Origin: Candidatus Zixiibacteriota bacterium
GTDB lineage: Bacteria; Zixibacteria; MSB-5A5; JAABVY01; JAHJOQ01
Assembly: GCA_020053015.1 (NCBI GenBank)
Contig: JAGVNY010000140.1
Location: 1-48,281, forward strand
Direction: 5' to 3'
DNA: 48,281 nucleotides
Shown here in pieces: positions 1 to 8,499 of the stretch. The notes below the pieces were generated by a model. It had not been told where the DNA came from. It saw nothing but the letters and a program-made list of their open reading frames with translations, and made no database searches. Both the position numbers and the translations under genes were made by a program. Numbering within the stretch: position 1 is the first letter of the stretch; each line of letters starts with the position of its first letter.

Positions 1-653
1 ATTGATTCAAGCATCCGCAATGTGCGCGCATCGAGTTTGTCGCGGTCGATAAGAAGAAGCTGAACGTTGCCGAGAACGGCAGTCAGAGGATTATTGATCT
101 CGTGATTCAGCGCTACTGCGGTCTCCACGATTGCCTCGGTCTTTGCCTTCCGGATATCGGCTCCCGCCGAGCCGATCTGTGATCCCATGGCAATTGCAAT
201 AGCAAGCTGAGATGATATAGCTCCGATGAATTCCTCCTCCGCGGACAAGTTGCGCTTGCCGGCGACGACTCCGGAGATCGTGCCGAGGTTTCGCCCGGCC
301 ACCGTCAACGGATACGAAAAGAGGCTGTGAGGGCTATCTTTCTCGAATGTCAGGAAGAGACTTTCGACGGAGAACTCACTTCTGAGCATCGAGATGAGCT
401 TTCCCTGCATCTCTGCCATCAAAGGAGTAAACTGATCCGAGCCGGAAGAGTAACTTGCGTACGGTAGGCCGTCATCACCATAGAGGGCGATAGCGCCGGC
501 ATCGACCCCGATCACGCTGACAGCATTCTCCACGGCCTTCCCGCAAATCTCATCCTGACTCGCCCCTGAAGCGGCTTTGACAGCGATGTCACGCAGGGAT
601 TCGTACTTGAGGCGAATTCTCTCAGCGCTTTCAATAGGGTCGGTCGGTCTCAT
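1..653 (-). CDS. Sensor histidine kinase with GAF domain (N-terminal 217 residues; cut by window edge)
   Basis: Reading the minus strand from an ATG at 651-653 gives an open frame that runs off the window at base 1. Residues ~15-165 resemble a GAF sensor domain (small-molecule or redox sensing). They are followed by a short coiled linker and a HisKA phosphoacceptor box with the motif HEINNPL; the phospho-accepting His is residue 184. This is the dimerisation and phosphotransfer domain of two-component kinases. The ATP-binding HATPase_c domain must lie beyond the window. No membrane segment is visible in the part seen, so a soluble cytoplasmic sensor is likely. It is divergent from purF and no response regulator is visible. 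The family assignment is firm; the signal sensed is unknown. Confidence 0.88.
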   Translation of the reverse strand, partial: MRPTDPIESAERIRLKYESLRDIAVKAASGASQDEICGKAVENAVSVIGVDAGAIALYGDDGLPYASYSSGSDQFTPLMAEMQGKLISMLRSEFSVESLFLTFEKDSPHSLFSYPLTVAGRNLGTISGVVAGKRNLSAEEEFIGAISSQLAIAIAMGSQIGSAGADIRKAKTEAIVETAVALNHEINNPLTAVLGNVQLLLIDRDKLDARTLRMLES

Positions 654-984
654 GCCATATCACAGCGCAAACGCTATGCCTGTGTCCATAATCCTGCGAT
701 AACCCATTTGCGGGTTGTCAAGGCACCGTTCCTCGTACAAAACTCAGTCGTGCGGCAAGAACATCGCACCGGGCAACGCGTTCTATAATATAGGGTTGAG
801 TTCGACAAAAGCGAGACAATTCGCTCTGTTGTTCGCATTGTCCCGAGTCGGGTACGCCGGTTGTGTACGATGCAATCCGGTTCACACTTGCTGCATTGCT
901 CAACCTGCTTATTTGCCTTGACTTGCACACTTGCAGCGGTAAATTGAAGCTTTCGCTCTTTGGCAGAGACGGGAAGAAATTCGA
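654..984. other. Intergenic region between divergent kinase and purF
   Basis: About 330 bases without a convincing gene. Four short overlapping open frames on both strands lack ribosome sites and recognisable sequence. The region should carry the two divergent promoters: the best purF candidate is at 918-945, and an isolated TATAAT at 784-789 has no good -35 partner. Confidence 0.5.
918..945 (+). promoter_or_regulatory. Candidate sigma70-type promoter for purF
   Basis: TTGACT at 918-923 and TAAATT at 940-945 are separated by 16 bases and end 39 bases before the purF start. Both boxes are imperfect. No purine-repressor or riboswitch-like structure was recognised. Confidence 0.4.
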
Positions 985-2367
985 ATGTTACATGATAACT
1001 GTGCTGTCTTCGCCATCTACGGCGTCCGCAAAGCCGCTAATCTGACCTATCTCGGACTCTACTCACTTCAGCATCGCGGTCAGGAATCGTCAGGAATCGT
1101 CACGAACGACAAGGGTGCCATTCATCTCCACAAGGGAATGGGCGAAGTCAGTGCGGTCTACGCGGACGAGGAGACGCTTGCGAATCTGCGGGGCACGATT
1201 GCGATCGGCCACAACCGTTACTCGACTACGGGATCGTCCACTGTCGGAAACGTTCAGCCTCTGGTAACCCGATTCCGGGGCAAGAATCTCGCCGTTGCGC
1301 ATAACGGCAATATCACGAACTCTCTGACGCTGAAGAGGAAACTCGAAGAATCGGGAGCGATTTTTCAGACGACGTCGGATTCTGAAGTGATCCTCCATCT
1401 CGCAGCTCGCTCAAAAGAACGGTTGATGCGACGTAAGATCGCCAAGGCGCTTCGGCGAGTGCAGGGAGCATACAGTCTTGTGTTCCTCACAGATGACAGC
1501 ATTATCGCTGCCCGTGATCCTCGAGGATTTCGTCCCCTTGCCCTCGGGAAACTCAATCGCTCCTGGGTGGTGGCATCGGAGACCTGCGCCTTCGATATCA
1601 TCGGCGCGAAGTATGTGCGGGACGTCGAGCCAGGCGAGGTTCTCGAGATCAACGATCACGGCCTCCACAGCGAGGTGATCGAACAGCGTTCGAAACACGC
1701 CTTCTGCATATTCGAGTTCATCTACTTTTCGCGTCCGGACAGCAAGATATTCGGAGAGAACGTAGATAAGGTGCGCAGACGCCTTGGGCGACAGCTTGCG
1801 CGGGAGCATCCGGCTGACGCGGATATCGTGATCAGCGTGCCGGACTCGTCGAATACCGCCGCTCTCGGTTATGCTGAGCAGTCGGGAATCAAGCTTGAGA
1901 TCGGGTTCATCAGGAATCACTACGTCGGGCGGACTTTCATAGACCCCGAACAGAAGATTCGCGACCTCGATGTCAAGATCAAGTTCAATCCCGTCCGAGG
2001 TGTTATTGCCGGAAAGCGCGTTGTCATAGTGGATGATTCGATCGTCCGTGGAACGACGTCTCGGAAACTGGTGAAGATGCTCTATGACGCTGGTGCCAAG
2101 GAAGTACATATGCGGATTTCGTCTCCACCCATCATCAGTCCGTGCTTCTACGGTATCGACATGCCGACCACACGCGAGCTTATCGCCTCCAAGCACACCG
2201 TCGAGCAGATTCGCAAAAGTCTCTGCGTGGATTCCCTTGGCTATCTATCGATCAAAGGCATGCTCTCCATGAACTCACTCCCCGATGAAGAGTTTTGCGT
2301 TGCCTGCTTCTCCGGCAAGTATCCCACTCCCATTGAGCGCAAGAACGGCAAGCTAAAGCTCTGTTAA
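985..2367 (+). CDS. purF: Amidophosphoribosyltransferase (glutamine PRPP amidotransferase)
   Basis: Catalyses the first committed step of purine synthesis: PRPP plus glutamine to phosphoribosylamine. The 460-residue protein has the class-II glutamine amidotransferase domain first, with the nucleophile Cys6 followed by AVFAIYG, and QHRGQESSG near residue 30. The phosphoribosyltransferase domain carries the PRPP loop VVIVDDSIVRGTTSR, with Asp350 and Asp351. Cysteines in FCIFEF, SPCFYG and CVAC match the four ligands of the structural Fe-S cluster of the Bacillus-type enzyme, so this is the cluster-containing, propeptide-processed class. The propeptide is only five residues (MLHDN). The ATG at 985 is preceded by a GGGAAG ribosome site. 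No other purine gene is adjacent, so it is probably expressed alone. Confidence 0.97.
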   Translation: MLHDNCAVFAIYGVRKAANLTYLGLYSLQHRGQESSGIVTNDKGAIHLHKGMGEVSAVYADEETLANLRGTIAIGHNRYSTTGSSTVGNVQPLVTRFRGKNLAVAHNGNITNSLTLKRKLEESGAIFQTTSDSEVILHLAARSKERLMRRKIAKALRRVQGAYSLVFLTDDSIIAARDPRGFRPLALGKLNRSWVVASETCAFDIIGAKYVRDVEPGEVLEINDHGLHSEVIEQRSKHAFCIFEFIYFSRPDSKIFGENVDKVRRRLGRQLAREHPADADIVISVPDSSNTAALGYAEQSGIKLEIGFIRNHYVGRTFIDPEQKIRDLDVKIKFNPVRGVIAGKRVVIVDDSIVRGTTSRKLVKMLYDAGAKEVHMRISSPPIISPCFYGIDMPTTRELIASKHTVEQIRKSLCVDSLGYLSIKGMLSMNSLPDEEFCVACFSGKYPTPIERKNGKLKLC

Positions 2368-2375
2368 TTACTGCA

Positions 2376-2403
2376 TTGACAGTTTCGATAATTGTATTAT
2401 AAT
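2376..2403 (+). promoter_or_regulatory. Consensus sigma70-type promoter for the secreted protease
   Basis: TTGACA (2376-2381) and TATAAT (2398-2403), both perfect consensus, with a 16-base spacer. It starts just after the purF stop codon and lies 57 bases before the TTG start of the protease gene. This argues that the protease is transcribed independently of purF. Confidence 0.8.
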
Positions 2404-2460
2404 CAACAAGGCGCGGCTATTGATCACATCCATTTCTGATAGTGACCCGAAGGAGTACTC

Positions 2461-5097
2461 TTGCGTAAGTACGTTTCTGTATTTCTGCTATTGGTAACGG
2501 TTTCGTTATTTGCGAATCCGGACGCGGAATCAGCCCGTGAGGATGCGGATCGCATTTCCTCCGGAATCAAAATAGCTCGGATAGTAGTCAAGTTCCGAGA
2601 GTCAGCTGTGGTGCGACTCAGAGAAAACGGACTGGCGAGTCTGGGCAATGCCGACCTAAGCGCAGTCAACTCCGCGCTCAAAGGTATCCCTTTGAAGCCG
2701 TTGTTCATCCGATCCGAAGAGGATATCGATTTTGAACGTATGGCACTGAAGGCTTCTGCGCCGTCTGCCGTTGCAGACAAGAACTCCTACTTCCAGATTG
2801 ACCTGAAAGACCACACTCGTGCAGAGGAGGTTTTGAAGAAGCTTAGGAGTACCGCTATTGTCGAGACTGTCTATATCGAACCTGAGGCCGAGCTTGCTCA
2901 GGATGTGCCTCCTCCCACCCCGGATTTCTCTGGCGACCAGGGGTACCTGTACTCCCCGCCCGGGGGAATCGGCGCCGACTTTTCGTGGTCGATACCGGGA
3001 GGTACGGGCCAGAACGTCCACATCATAGATATCGAGGGCAACTGGACACTGACCCACGAGGATTTTGGCAGCAACTTCGGATCGATGTTGGCGGGGAATC
3101 CGGTGCCGTTGGATGACTGGATTAATCACGGCACGGCCACGACCGGCGAGATCGGGGGAGATTCGAACAGCTACGGGATAACCGGTATTGCCCACGACGC
3201 GCAGATCGACTTGATTTCTATCGATGGTATCGGAATTGCCGCCGCAGTGGATTATGCGGCCTCGGTCCTGAATCCGGGCGATATCATTATGATTGAGCTT
3301 CATACTCCGGGTCCTCGCTACAATTTCGAATCACGCCCCGATCAGCTCGGTTATGTCCCGATGGAGTATTTTCAGGCGACGTTCGACGCCATTCAGATAG
3401 CAACGGCAAAAGGGATCTTCGTAGTCGAGGCCGCAGGGAACGGCGCGGAAAACCTTGATGACGAGATATACGAGAACAGATTCGACAGAAGCTTCAGGGA
3501 TTCCAGAGCAATCTTGGTGGGTGCAGGTGTGCCACCGAATGGCATTTATGGCATAGACAGAACAAGGCTCTACTTCTCGAATTACGGATCGAGAGTTGAC
3601 CTTCAAGGATGGGGCAAGAGCGTAACCACGACCGGCTATGGCGGACTCTTCAGCGGGGATGGTGACGAAAACCAATACTACACGCAGACATTCGGAGGCA
3701 CTTCGGGCGCTACCCCGATAGTCGCAGGCGCGGTGGCATGTATTGAGGGAATTTTCGAGGCTGCGTATGGTGTTCCGCTGAGCGTGGATGCACTCGCTGC
3801 GCTTCTGACCTATACTGGATCAATGCAGCCGAATCCGAACGAATGGATCGGACCGAGACCCAATCTGCCCGAGGCGTATCAATTCCTGCCAGGTCCTGGG
3901 CTGAGCGCGCAGCCTGGGTTGATTCAAGCTTCAGGCTCCGACTACCCGATTCAGGTGTACGTAACTTTGATAAACGAAGATAGCCAATCGCCAAGGAATT
4001 TCGTGGTGACGATCGATGACACGCTTGAAGGCTTAGGTCAGGCGGGCTGGCTTGAGGTCTCGCCAACGTCGGGTACGATTGTGGCGGGAGGTTTGGCGGA
4101 TCTGACGGTTACGCTTGACCCGACTCTGCTCGATGACACTACCTACCACTACAAAGGAATGATCTCGGTCAGTTACGGCGCCTGGACATCGCTCAAGGTT
4201 CCGGTCTTCTTCACGGTTATTTGCCAGGAGACAGACTACGCAGTCGATGACAGTGATAATGAGTCCGGTCCCGACTTCCAGTGGATCGACATCACGGCGA
4301 TTGGGACGAAACTGCTCCCCTCCGACTTCCATAATGATCTTCATCCTACACTGGCGCTCGACGACGGGACTTCGAAGGCCATCCCAATAGGTTTCCCGTT
4401 CAATTTCTTCAATGATGTATTCGCGTACGTTTACGCAGGCGTGAATGGCGGCCTGTCTTTCGTGACTGACGAGGTGAATGTCAACGGTTACTTTGCGAAC
4501 ATTGATCTTCCGGCTCCCGGGATTGAAGCTCTGCTTCTCCCCTTCTGGAATGACCTCACGATCGATGCCGCCAGTGCAGGACACGGCGCTGTGTACTACT
4601 ATAATTCCCCCGGGCACGATTCACTGGTCATCGAATACTTCCAGATCGGGAATTTCGGCAGCCAAGAGGATAGCTTGATCACATTCGAGGTCGTGCTTAC
4701 GAGTAATCACAAGATCACTTATCAGTTTCTTGACGTAGGACTGCTTGATTTGGACTACGCAGCTCTCGTCGGGCTTAGTCGCGATCAGGGATGCAGAATG
4801 GTCGAGTACTATGAGCCGGGGTACCCGCTGGATAACACTCCCCACGATCAACTCCGGGTAGACTTCATGCCGGCGTATCAGATTGAGATGCGTTCCGGCG
4901 ATGCCAACAGCTCAGGGAACATTGATATTGACGACATTGTGTTTCTGATAACCTACGTCTTCGGTGGGGGACCGGCTCCGCAGCCGCCCGAGTCGGGTGA
5001 CTGCGATTGCCTGAGCGGTATCGACATTGACGATATTGTCTATCTCATAGTCTACGTATTTTCAGCGGGACCTGAACCCTGTTTGTACTACCCCTGA
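2461..5097 (+). CDS. Secreted subtilisin-like (S8) serine protease with C-terminal dockerin-like repeats
   Basis: 878 residues. A signal peptide (about residues 1-18) is followed by a prodomain-like stretch (~35-145) and an S8 catalytic domain (~160-470). The catalytic triad is Asp190 (IIDIEG), His223 (NHGT) and Ser415 (GGTSGATP), with the oxyanion Asn327 in AAGNG. Residues ~480-590 form an Ig/BACON-like beta domain, and ~590-815 is an extracellular beta domain I could not assign. Residues ~817-878 carry two dockerin-like calcium loops, each followed by DIDDIVxLIxYVF. The TTG start is chosen because AAGGAG lies 5 bases upstream and a typical signal peptide follows directly. It is probably exported to the surface or medium, where the dockerin pair may anchor it. 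The substrate is unknown. It converges on the nuo operon with 123 bases between. Confidence 0.92.
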   Translation: MRKYVSVFLLLVTVSLFANPDAESAREDADRISSGIKIARIVVKFRESAVVRLRENGLASLGNADLSAVNSALKGIPLKPLFIRSEEDIDFERMALKASAPSAVADKNSYFQIDLKDHTRAEEVLKKLRSTAIVETVYIEPEAELAQDVPPPTPDFSGDQGYLYSPPGGIGADFSWSIPGGTGQNVHIIDIEGNWTLTHEDFGSNFGSMLAGNPVPLDDWINHGTATTGEIGGDSNSYGITGIAHDAQIDLISIDGIGIAAAVDYAASVLNPGDIIMIELHTPGPRYNFESRPDQLGYVPMEYFQATFDAIQIATAKGIFVVEAAGNGAENLDDEIYENRFDRSFRDSRAILVGAGVPPNGIYGIDRTRLYFSNYGSRVDLQGWGKSVTTTGYGGLFSGDGDENQYYTQTFGGTSGATPIVAGAVACIEGIFEAAYGVPLSVDALAALLTYTGSMQPNPNEWIGPRPNLPEAYQFLPGPGLSAQPGLIQASGSDYPIQVYVTLINEDSQSPRNFVVTIDDTLEGLGQAGWLEVSPTSGTIVAGGLADLTVTLDPTLLDDTTYHYKGMISVSYGAWTSLKVPVFFTVICQETDYAVDDSDNESGPDFQWIDITAIGTKLLPSDFHNDLHPTLALDDGTSKAIPIGFPFNFFNDVFAYVYAGVNGGLSFVTDEVNVNGYFANIDLPAPGIEALLLPFWNDLTIDAASAGHGAVYYYNSPGHDSLVIEYFQIGNFGSQEDSLITFEVVLTSNHKITYQFLDVGLLDLDYAALVGLSRDQGCRMVEYYEPGYPLDNTPHDQLRVDFMPAYQIEMRSGDANSSGNIDIDDIVFLITYVFGGGPAPQPPESGDCDCLSGIDIDDIVYLIVYVFSAGPEPCLYYP

Positions 5098-5220
5098 TCT
5101 GATTCGGAATCGTAGCTCAAACGGTTCGATGCTTGACTTTGCCCTATCAGAAGCATCAAGCCCCAAGATGGCCTGACCAGCAATCTCCCGACAACGCATC
5201 TTGTCATTGCGGAGCGGTGT

Positions 5221-6684
5221 CTATCTTCCGGATGCCAACAGCGGGATATCAAACGGGAAGAATGAAGTCGGGAATACGCCGAGAACAATGGTTCCAAGCA
5301 CGGCTACCACAAGGGCGACATATAGAAAGGCGGGGTAAGAAACAGGACGAAACTCAGTCTGCGTATCGATCATGAACATCACTACTACGACGCGAAGGTA
5401 GTAGTAGACCGAGATGAGGCTGTTAATGACTGCGATCACAACCAGCGGAATCTGACCCTTCGCCACAGCCGCCTTGAACAGGAAAAACTTGCCTGCAAAT
5501 CCGGCTGTTGGTGGAATACCCGCCAGCGAGATCAGGAAGAGCGTCATCGCAGCTCCAAGGAACGGGTGTCGTCGTCCCAATCCGGTGAAGCTCGTAATCT
5601 CATTGTCACCATCCTCTTTGCCTTCCACGACGAGGAGAACCATGAAAGCGCCGAGATTCATCACCGTATACGTCAACAGGTAAAACACGACTGAGTTGAC
5701 CGCCTCGGCGGTGCCCGTCGCGAATGCGATCAGCATATAACCTGCATGAGCGATGGACGAGTAGGCCAGCATTCGTTTGATGTTGGTCTGAGAGATGGCG
5801 ATCAGATTGCCGGTGAACATAGTTAACACCGACAGGCTCCAAAACATCGGAGAGAGTTGGGTGATGTGTTGCCCGAATGCGACGACGAAGACTCTCGCGA
5901 GCACCGCGATAGCAGCTGCCTTTGGGCCGGATGACATGAACGCTGTGACTGCCGTCGGGGCGCCCTCATACACGTCAGGAACCCACATGTGAAACGGGAA
6001 CGAAGCCAGCTTGAATGCGAGGCCTATCAGAAGCAGCCCGCCTCCGACCATGAGGTAGAAGAAAGAGTTCGCGAGCGTGTATTGCTGAGGATCGAACATC
6101 TGCGCGATCGAAGTAGTACCCACTGCTCCGAAGACGAATGCGATTCCGAGAACGATGAAGCCGGTTGCAAAAGCCCCGAGAAGGAAGTATTTCAGCGAGG
6201 ATTCATTGGACTTCGGATCGGATCTTCTGAATCCTGCGAGCACGTAGAGTGCGACCGACATAATTTCGAGGCCGACGAAAAAGACGACAAGATCGGCTGC
6301 CGAGGCCATCATCATCATGCCGAACAACGAGAAAATGATCAGTGCGTAGTACTCTCCCGCCTCGAGTTTATGAAGCCGGATGTAATTCTCCGACATGAAA
6401 ACCACCAGCAATGAGCCGAGAAGAAAGATGAGTTTCAACACCGAGGAGAACAGGTCGATGCTGTACATCCCGGCAAAAGTTCGCGTGTCTGTTCCCCAGT
6501 TCATCCAGACGGCGAACGACGCAACGATTATCCCGAACCAGGCAATGTGACCGGTAATCCAGCGTCTGTCGCGTGGCAGGAACGCCGCGAACAACATGAT
6601 GAGCAGTGCAAGACCGCAGATGATGATCTCAGGCAAAATCGCAACGTAGTCAATCTGGGGGAATTCCAACTCTGCTTTCTCCAT
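5221..6684 (-). CDS. nuoN: NADH-quinone oxidoreductase subunit N
   Basis: Antiporter-like membrane subunit of respiratory complex I, part of the proton-pumping arm in the cytoplasmic membrane. The 487-residue length and about 14 hydrophobic helices fit NuoN. Recognisable pieces are the SLKYFLLGAF segment, the proton-channel stretch around KLASFPFHMWVPDVYEGAP with its conserved lysine, and ISQTNIKRMLAYSSIAHAGYM. It is the last gene of the nuo operon, 34 bases beyond the glutaredoxin stop. The protease gene converges on its 3' end and no clear terminator was seen in the 123-base gap. Confidence 0.97.
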   Translation of the reverse strand: MEKAELEFPQIDYVAILPEIIICGLALLIMLFAAFLPRDRRWITGHIAWFGIIVASFAVWMNWGTDTRTFAGMYSIDLFSSVLKLIFLLGSLLVVFMSENYIRLHKLEAGEYYALIIFSLFGMMMMASAADLVVFFVGLEIMSVALYVLAGFRRSDPKSNESSLKYFLLGAFATGFIVLGIAFVFGAVGTTSIAQMFDPQQYTLANSFFYLMVGGGLLLIGLAFKLASFPFHMWVPDVYEGAPTAVTAFMSSGPKAAAIAVLARVFVVAFGQHITQLSPMFWSLSVLTMFTGNLIAISQTNIKRMLAYSSIAHAGYMLIAFATGTAEAVNSVVFYLLTYTVMNLGAFMVLLVVEGKEDGDNEITSFTGLGRRHPFLGAAMTLFLISLAGIPPTAGFAGKFFLFKAAVAKGQIPLVVIAVINSLISVYYYLRVVVVMFMIDTQTEFRPVSYPAFLYVALVVAVLGTIVLGVFPTSFFPFDIPLLASGR

Positions 6685-6718
6685 TTCAAATCGGGCAGCC
6701 TGCCCGAAATCAGAAGCC

Positions 6719-6931
6719 TCAGCCTCCGTTGAAGCCGAGCTTCACCTCTGTGCCGGAAACGATGATCGGCACTATGCGTTGTCCCTTCGAGTGCGACAGC
6801 GCTTCGCCGGCTATCTTCTTAGTCGATGTGACGTCAAACTCGTCGTATGCAATGCCGCGCTTGACCAGATCTTCTTTGGCTGCCGCGCAATAAGGGCATC
6901 CGGGTTTCGTGTAGATCTTCACATTTGCCAT
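6719..6931 (-). CDS. Short CPYC glutaredoxin embedded in the nuo operon
   Basis: A 70-residue protein with a thioredoxin fold. It begins KIYTKPGCPYCAAAKEDL, with the redox motif CPYC near residue 12, and has the cis-proline segment RIVPIIVSG and a terminal GFNGG. It should reduce disulfides or glutathione/other low-molecular-weight thiol adducts in the cytoplasm. The ATG at 6931 is preferred over the longer open frame to 7027, because the extra 32 residues lie inside nuoM and look non-coding. GGTGAG sits just upstream and the gene starts 1 base after nuoM ends, so it is translationally coupled. The protein ends right after the GF-GG turn and so lacks the last helix of ordinary glutaredoxins (~75-85 residues). 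Its place between nuoM and nuoN is unusual. Confidence 0.88.
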   Translation of the reverse strand: MANVKIYTKPGCPYCAAAKEDLVKRGIAYDEFDVTSTKKIAGEALSHSKGQRIVPIIVSGTEVKLGFNGG

Positions 6932-6932
6932 T

Positions 6933-8498
6933 TCACTCACCTTGATCCCGATATGTCCCCATTGGACCGTCGTTTCGGTCGACCTCTGCAATCGGGATTT
7001 CGGGCGTAGCGATCTGTGTATAAGCAACCCGTTTGAGAAGCGAGTCGATCGACCGTTCCATCGGTCTGAAGAATGTGCTTGGATAGATGCCGATCCAAAA
7101 GATCAACACCACGAGCGGCACAAGAATCAGCTTCTCGCGCAAATTGAGGTCGCGAATCGACCTGTTCTTCTCGTCAGTGATTTCGCCGAAGACGACTCGC
7201 TGGAGCATCCAGAGCATGTAGCAAGCGGCGAGTATCATCCCTGTGGCGGCAATGATCGCATAGGCAGCGTTTACTTTGAATGTGCCGAGCAAGATAAGAA
7301 ACTCGCCAACAAAACCGTTGGTGAAAGGCAGGCCGATCGACGAGAGCGCCACGATAACGAAGAAAGTCGTCCAGACGGGCATCGACGTGAAGAGCCCGCC
7401 CAAGTCCGCTATCATCCTCGTGTGTCGTCTCTCGTATAACATTCCCACGATGAGAAACAGCGCGCCGGTTGAGATGCCATGGTTGATCATCTGAATGATC
7501 GATCCCTGCATGCTCTGCATATTGAATGCCGCCATCCCGAGCATGACGAAACCGAGGTGAGACACCGAGGAGAATGCCACCAACGATTTCACGTCTTTCT
7601 GCACCATGGCGACAAGGGCGCCATAGATAATCCCTATTATGGCGAGCACCGAGATGACCGGGATGGATTCCATGAACGCATCTGGGAAGAGCGGAATGCA
7701 GAATCTCAGGAACCCGTATGTTCCCATCTTCAGCAGCACGCCCGCAAGAATCACGCTTCCGGCAGTTGGCGCTTGCACGTGGGCATCGGGCAGCCATGTG
7801 TGAAACGGAAACATAGGTACCTTGATGACAAACGCCAGCGCGAATGCGGCAAACAGCCACCTCTGGGCCTGAGAAGAAATCGCAAAGTCGTCCATCACGG
7901 TCAGATCGAACGAATAGACACCGGTTGCATAGTAATGCATTACGAATAGTGCGATTATCGCGACCAGCATCAACAGTGATCCCACAAGCGTAAATAGCAC
8001 GAACTTGATGGTTGCATAGATACGGTTGACTCCTCCCCAGATTCCGATCAGGAAGTACATCGGGACGAGCATCATCTCCCAAAAGACATAGAACAAAAAT
8101 AGGTCGAGTGACATGAAGACCCCGAGCATGCCTGTCTCAAGAAGGAGCAGCGAAATCAGATAACCCTTCAGTCGATCTTTGATGGCGTTCCATGATGACC
8201 AAATGGAAATCCATGACAGGAAAGTGGTCAGCAGGAACAACCACAGGCTGAGCCCGTCTATACCAACGTGGTAGTTCGCTCCCAGGCTGCTGATCCACGG
8301 CACGTTGACGGAAAACTGCATGGCGTCGGTCGAGGAATCGAAATTGATGCAGAGGTAGAGCGACAGCACGAAGGCCGCGAGACTTGTCGTGAAGGCGATT
8401 CCTTTCAGCACGGATTCGGCTTTGCGACTGATCGGCAGCATGATCAGAATGCCGATCAATGGCAAAGCAGTCACGATTGTAAGAACGTATTGATCCAT
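6933..8498 (-). CDS. nuoM: NADH-quinone oxidoreductase subunit M
   Basis: Antiporter-like proton-translocating subunit of complex I, 521 residues with about 14 membrane helices. Recognisable are the FYVFWEMMLVPMYFLIG helix with its conserved Glu, KVPMFPFHTWLPDAHVQAPT, and the discontinuous-helix segment MVQKDVKSLVAFSSVSHLG. The C-terminus extends as a hydrophilic tail. It begins 1 base after nuoL ends, and its own stop is 1 base from the glutaredoxin start, indicating tight translational coupling. Confidence 0.97.
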   Translation of the reverse strand: MDQYVLTIVTALPLIGILIMLPISRKAESVLKGIAFTTSLAAFVLSLYLCINFDSSTDAMQFSVNVPWISSLGANYHVGIDGLSLWLFLLTTFLSWISIWSSWNAIKDRLKGYLISLLLLETGMLGVFMSLDLFLFYVFWEMMLVPMYFLIGIWGGVNRIYATIKFVLFTLVGSLLMLVAIIALFVMHYYATGVYSFDLTVMDDFAISSQAQRWLFAAFALAFVIKVPMFPFHTWLPDAHVQAPTAGSVILAGVLLKMGTYGFLRFCIPLFPDAFMESIPVISVLAIIGIIYGALVAMVQKDVKSLVAFSSVSHLGFVMLGMAAFNMQSMQGSIIQMINHGISTGALFLIVGMLYERRHTRMIADLGGLFTSMPVWTTFFVIVALSSIGLPFTNGFVGEFLILLGTFKVNAAYAIIAATGMILAACYMLWMLQRVVFGEITDEKNRSIRDLNLREKLILVPLVVLIFWIGIYPSTFFRPMERSIDSLLKRVAYTQIATPEIPIAEVDRNDGPMGTYRDQGE

Positions 8499-8499
8499 G

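Noticed and set aside
784-789. Isolated TATAAT between the kinase and purF
   Set aside because: No acceptable -35 box at the right distance on either strand.
1411-2196. 261-residue minus-strand frame opposite purF
   Set aside because: Antisense shadow of a highly conserved gene.
5098-5220. Terminator between the protease gene and nuoN
   Set aside because: Only a weak GCTTGA/TCAAGC pairing without a T-run was found.
6933-7027. Longer 102-residue glutaredoxin start
   Set aside because: The extra 32 residues lie within nuoM and are not glutaredoxin-like; the ATG at 6931 has a ribosome site.
7174-8082. 302-residue minus-strand frame in nuoM
   Set aside because: Same strand, other frame of nuoM; Arg/Cys/His-rich shadow.
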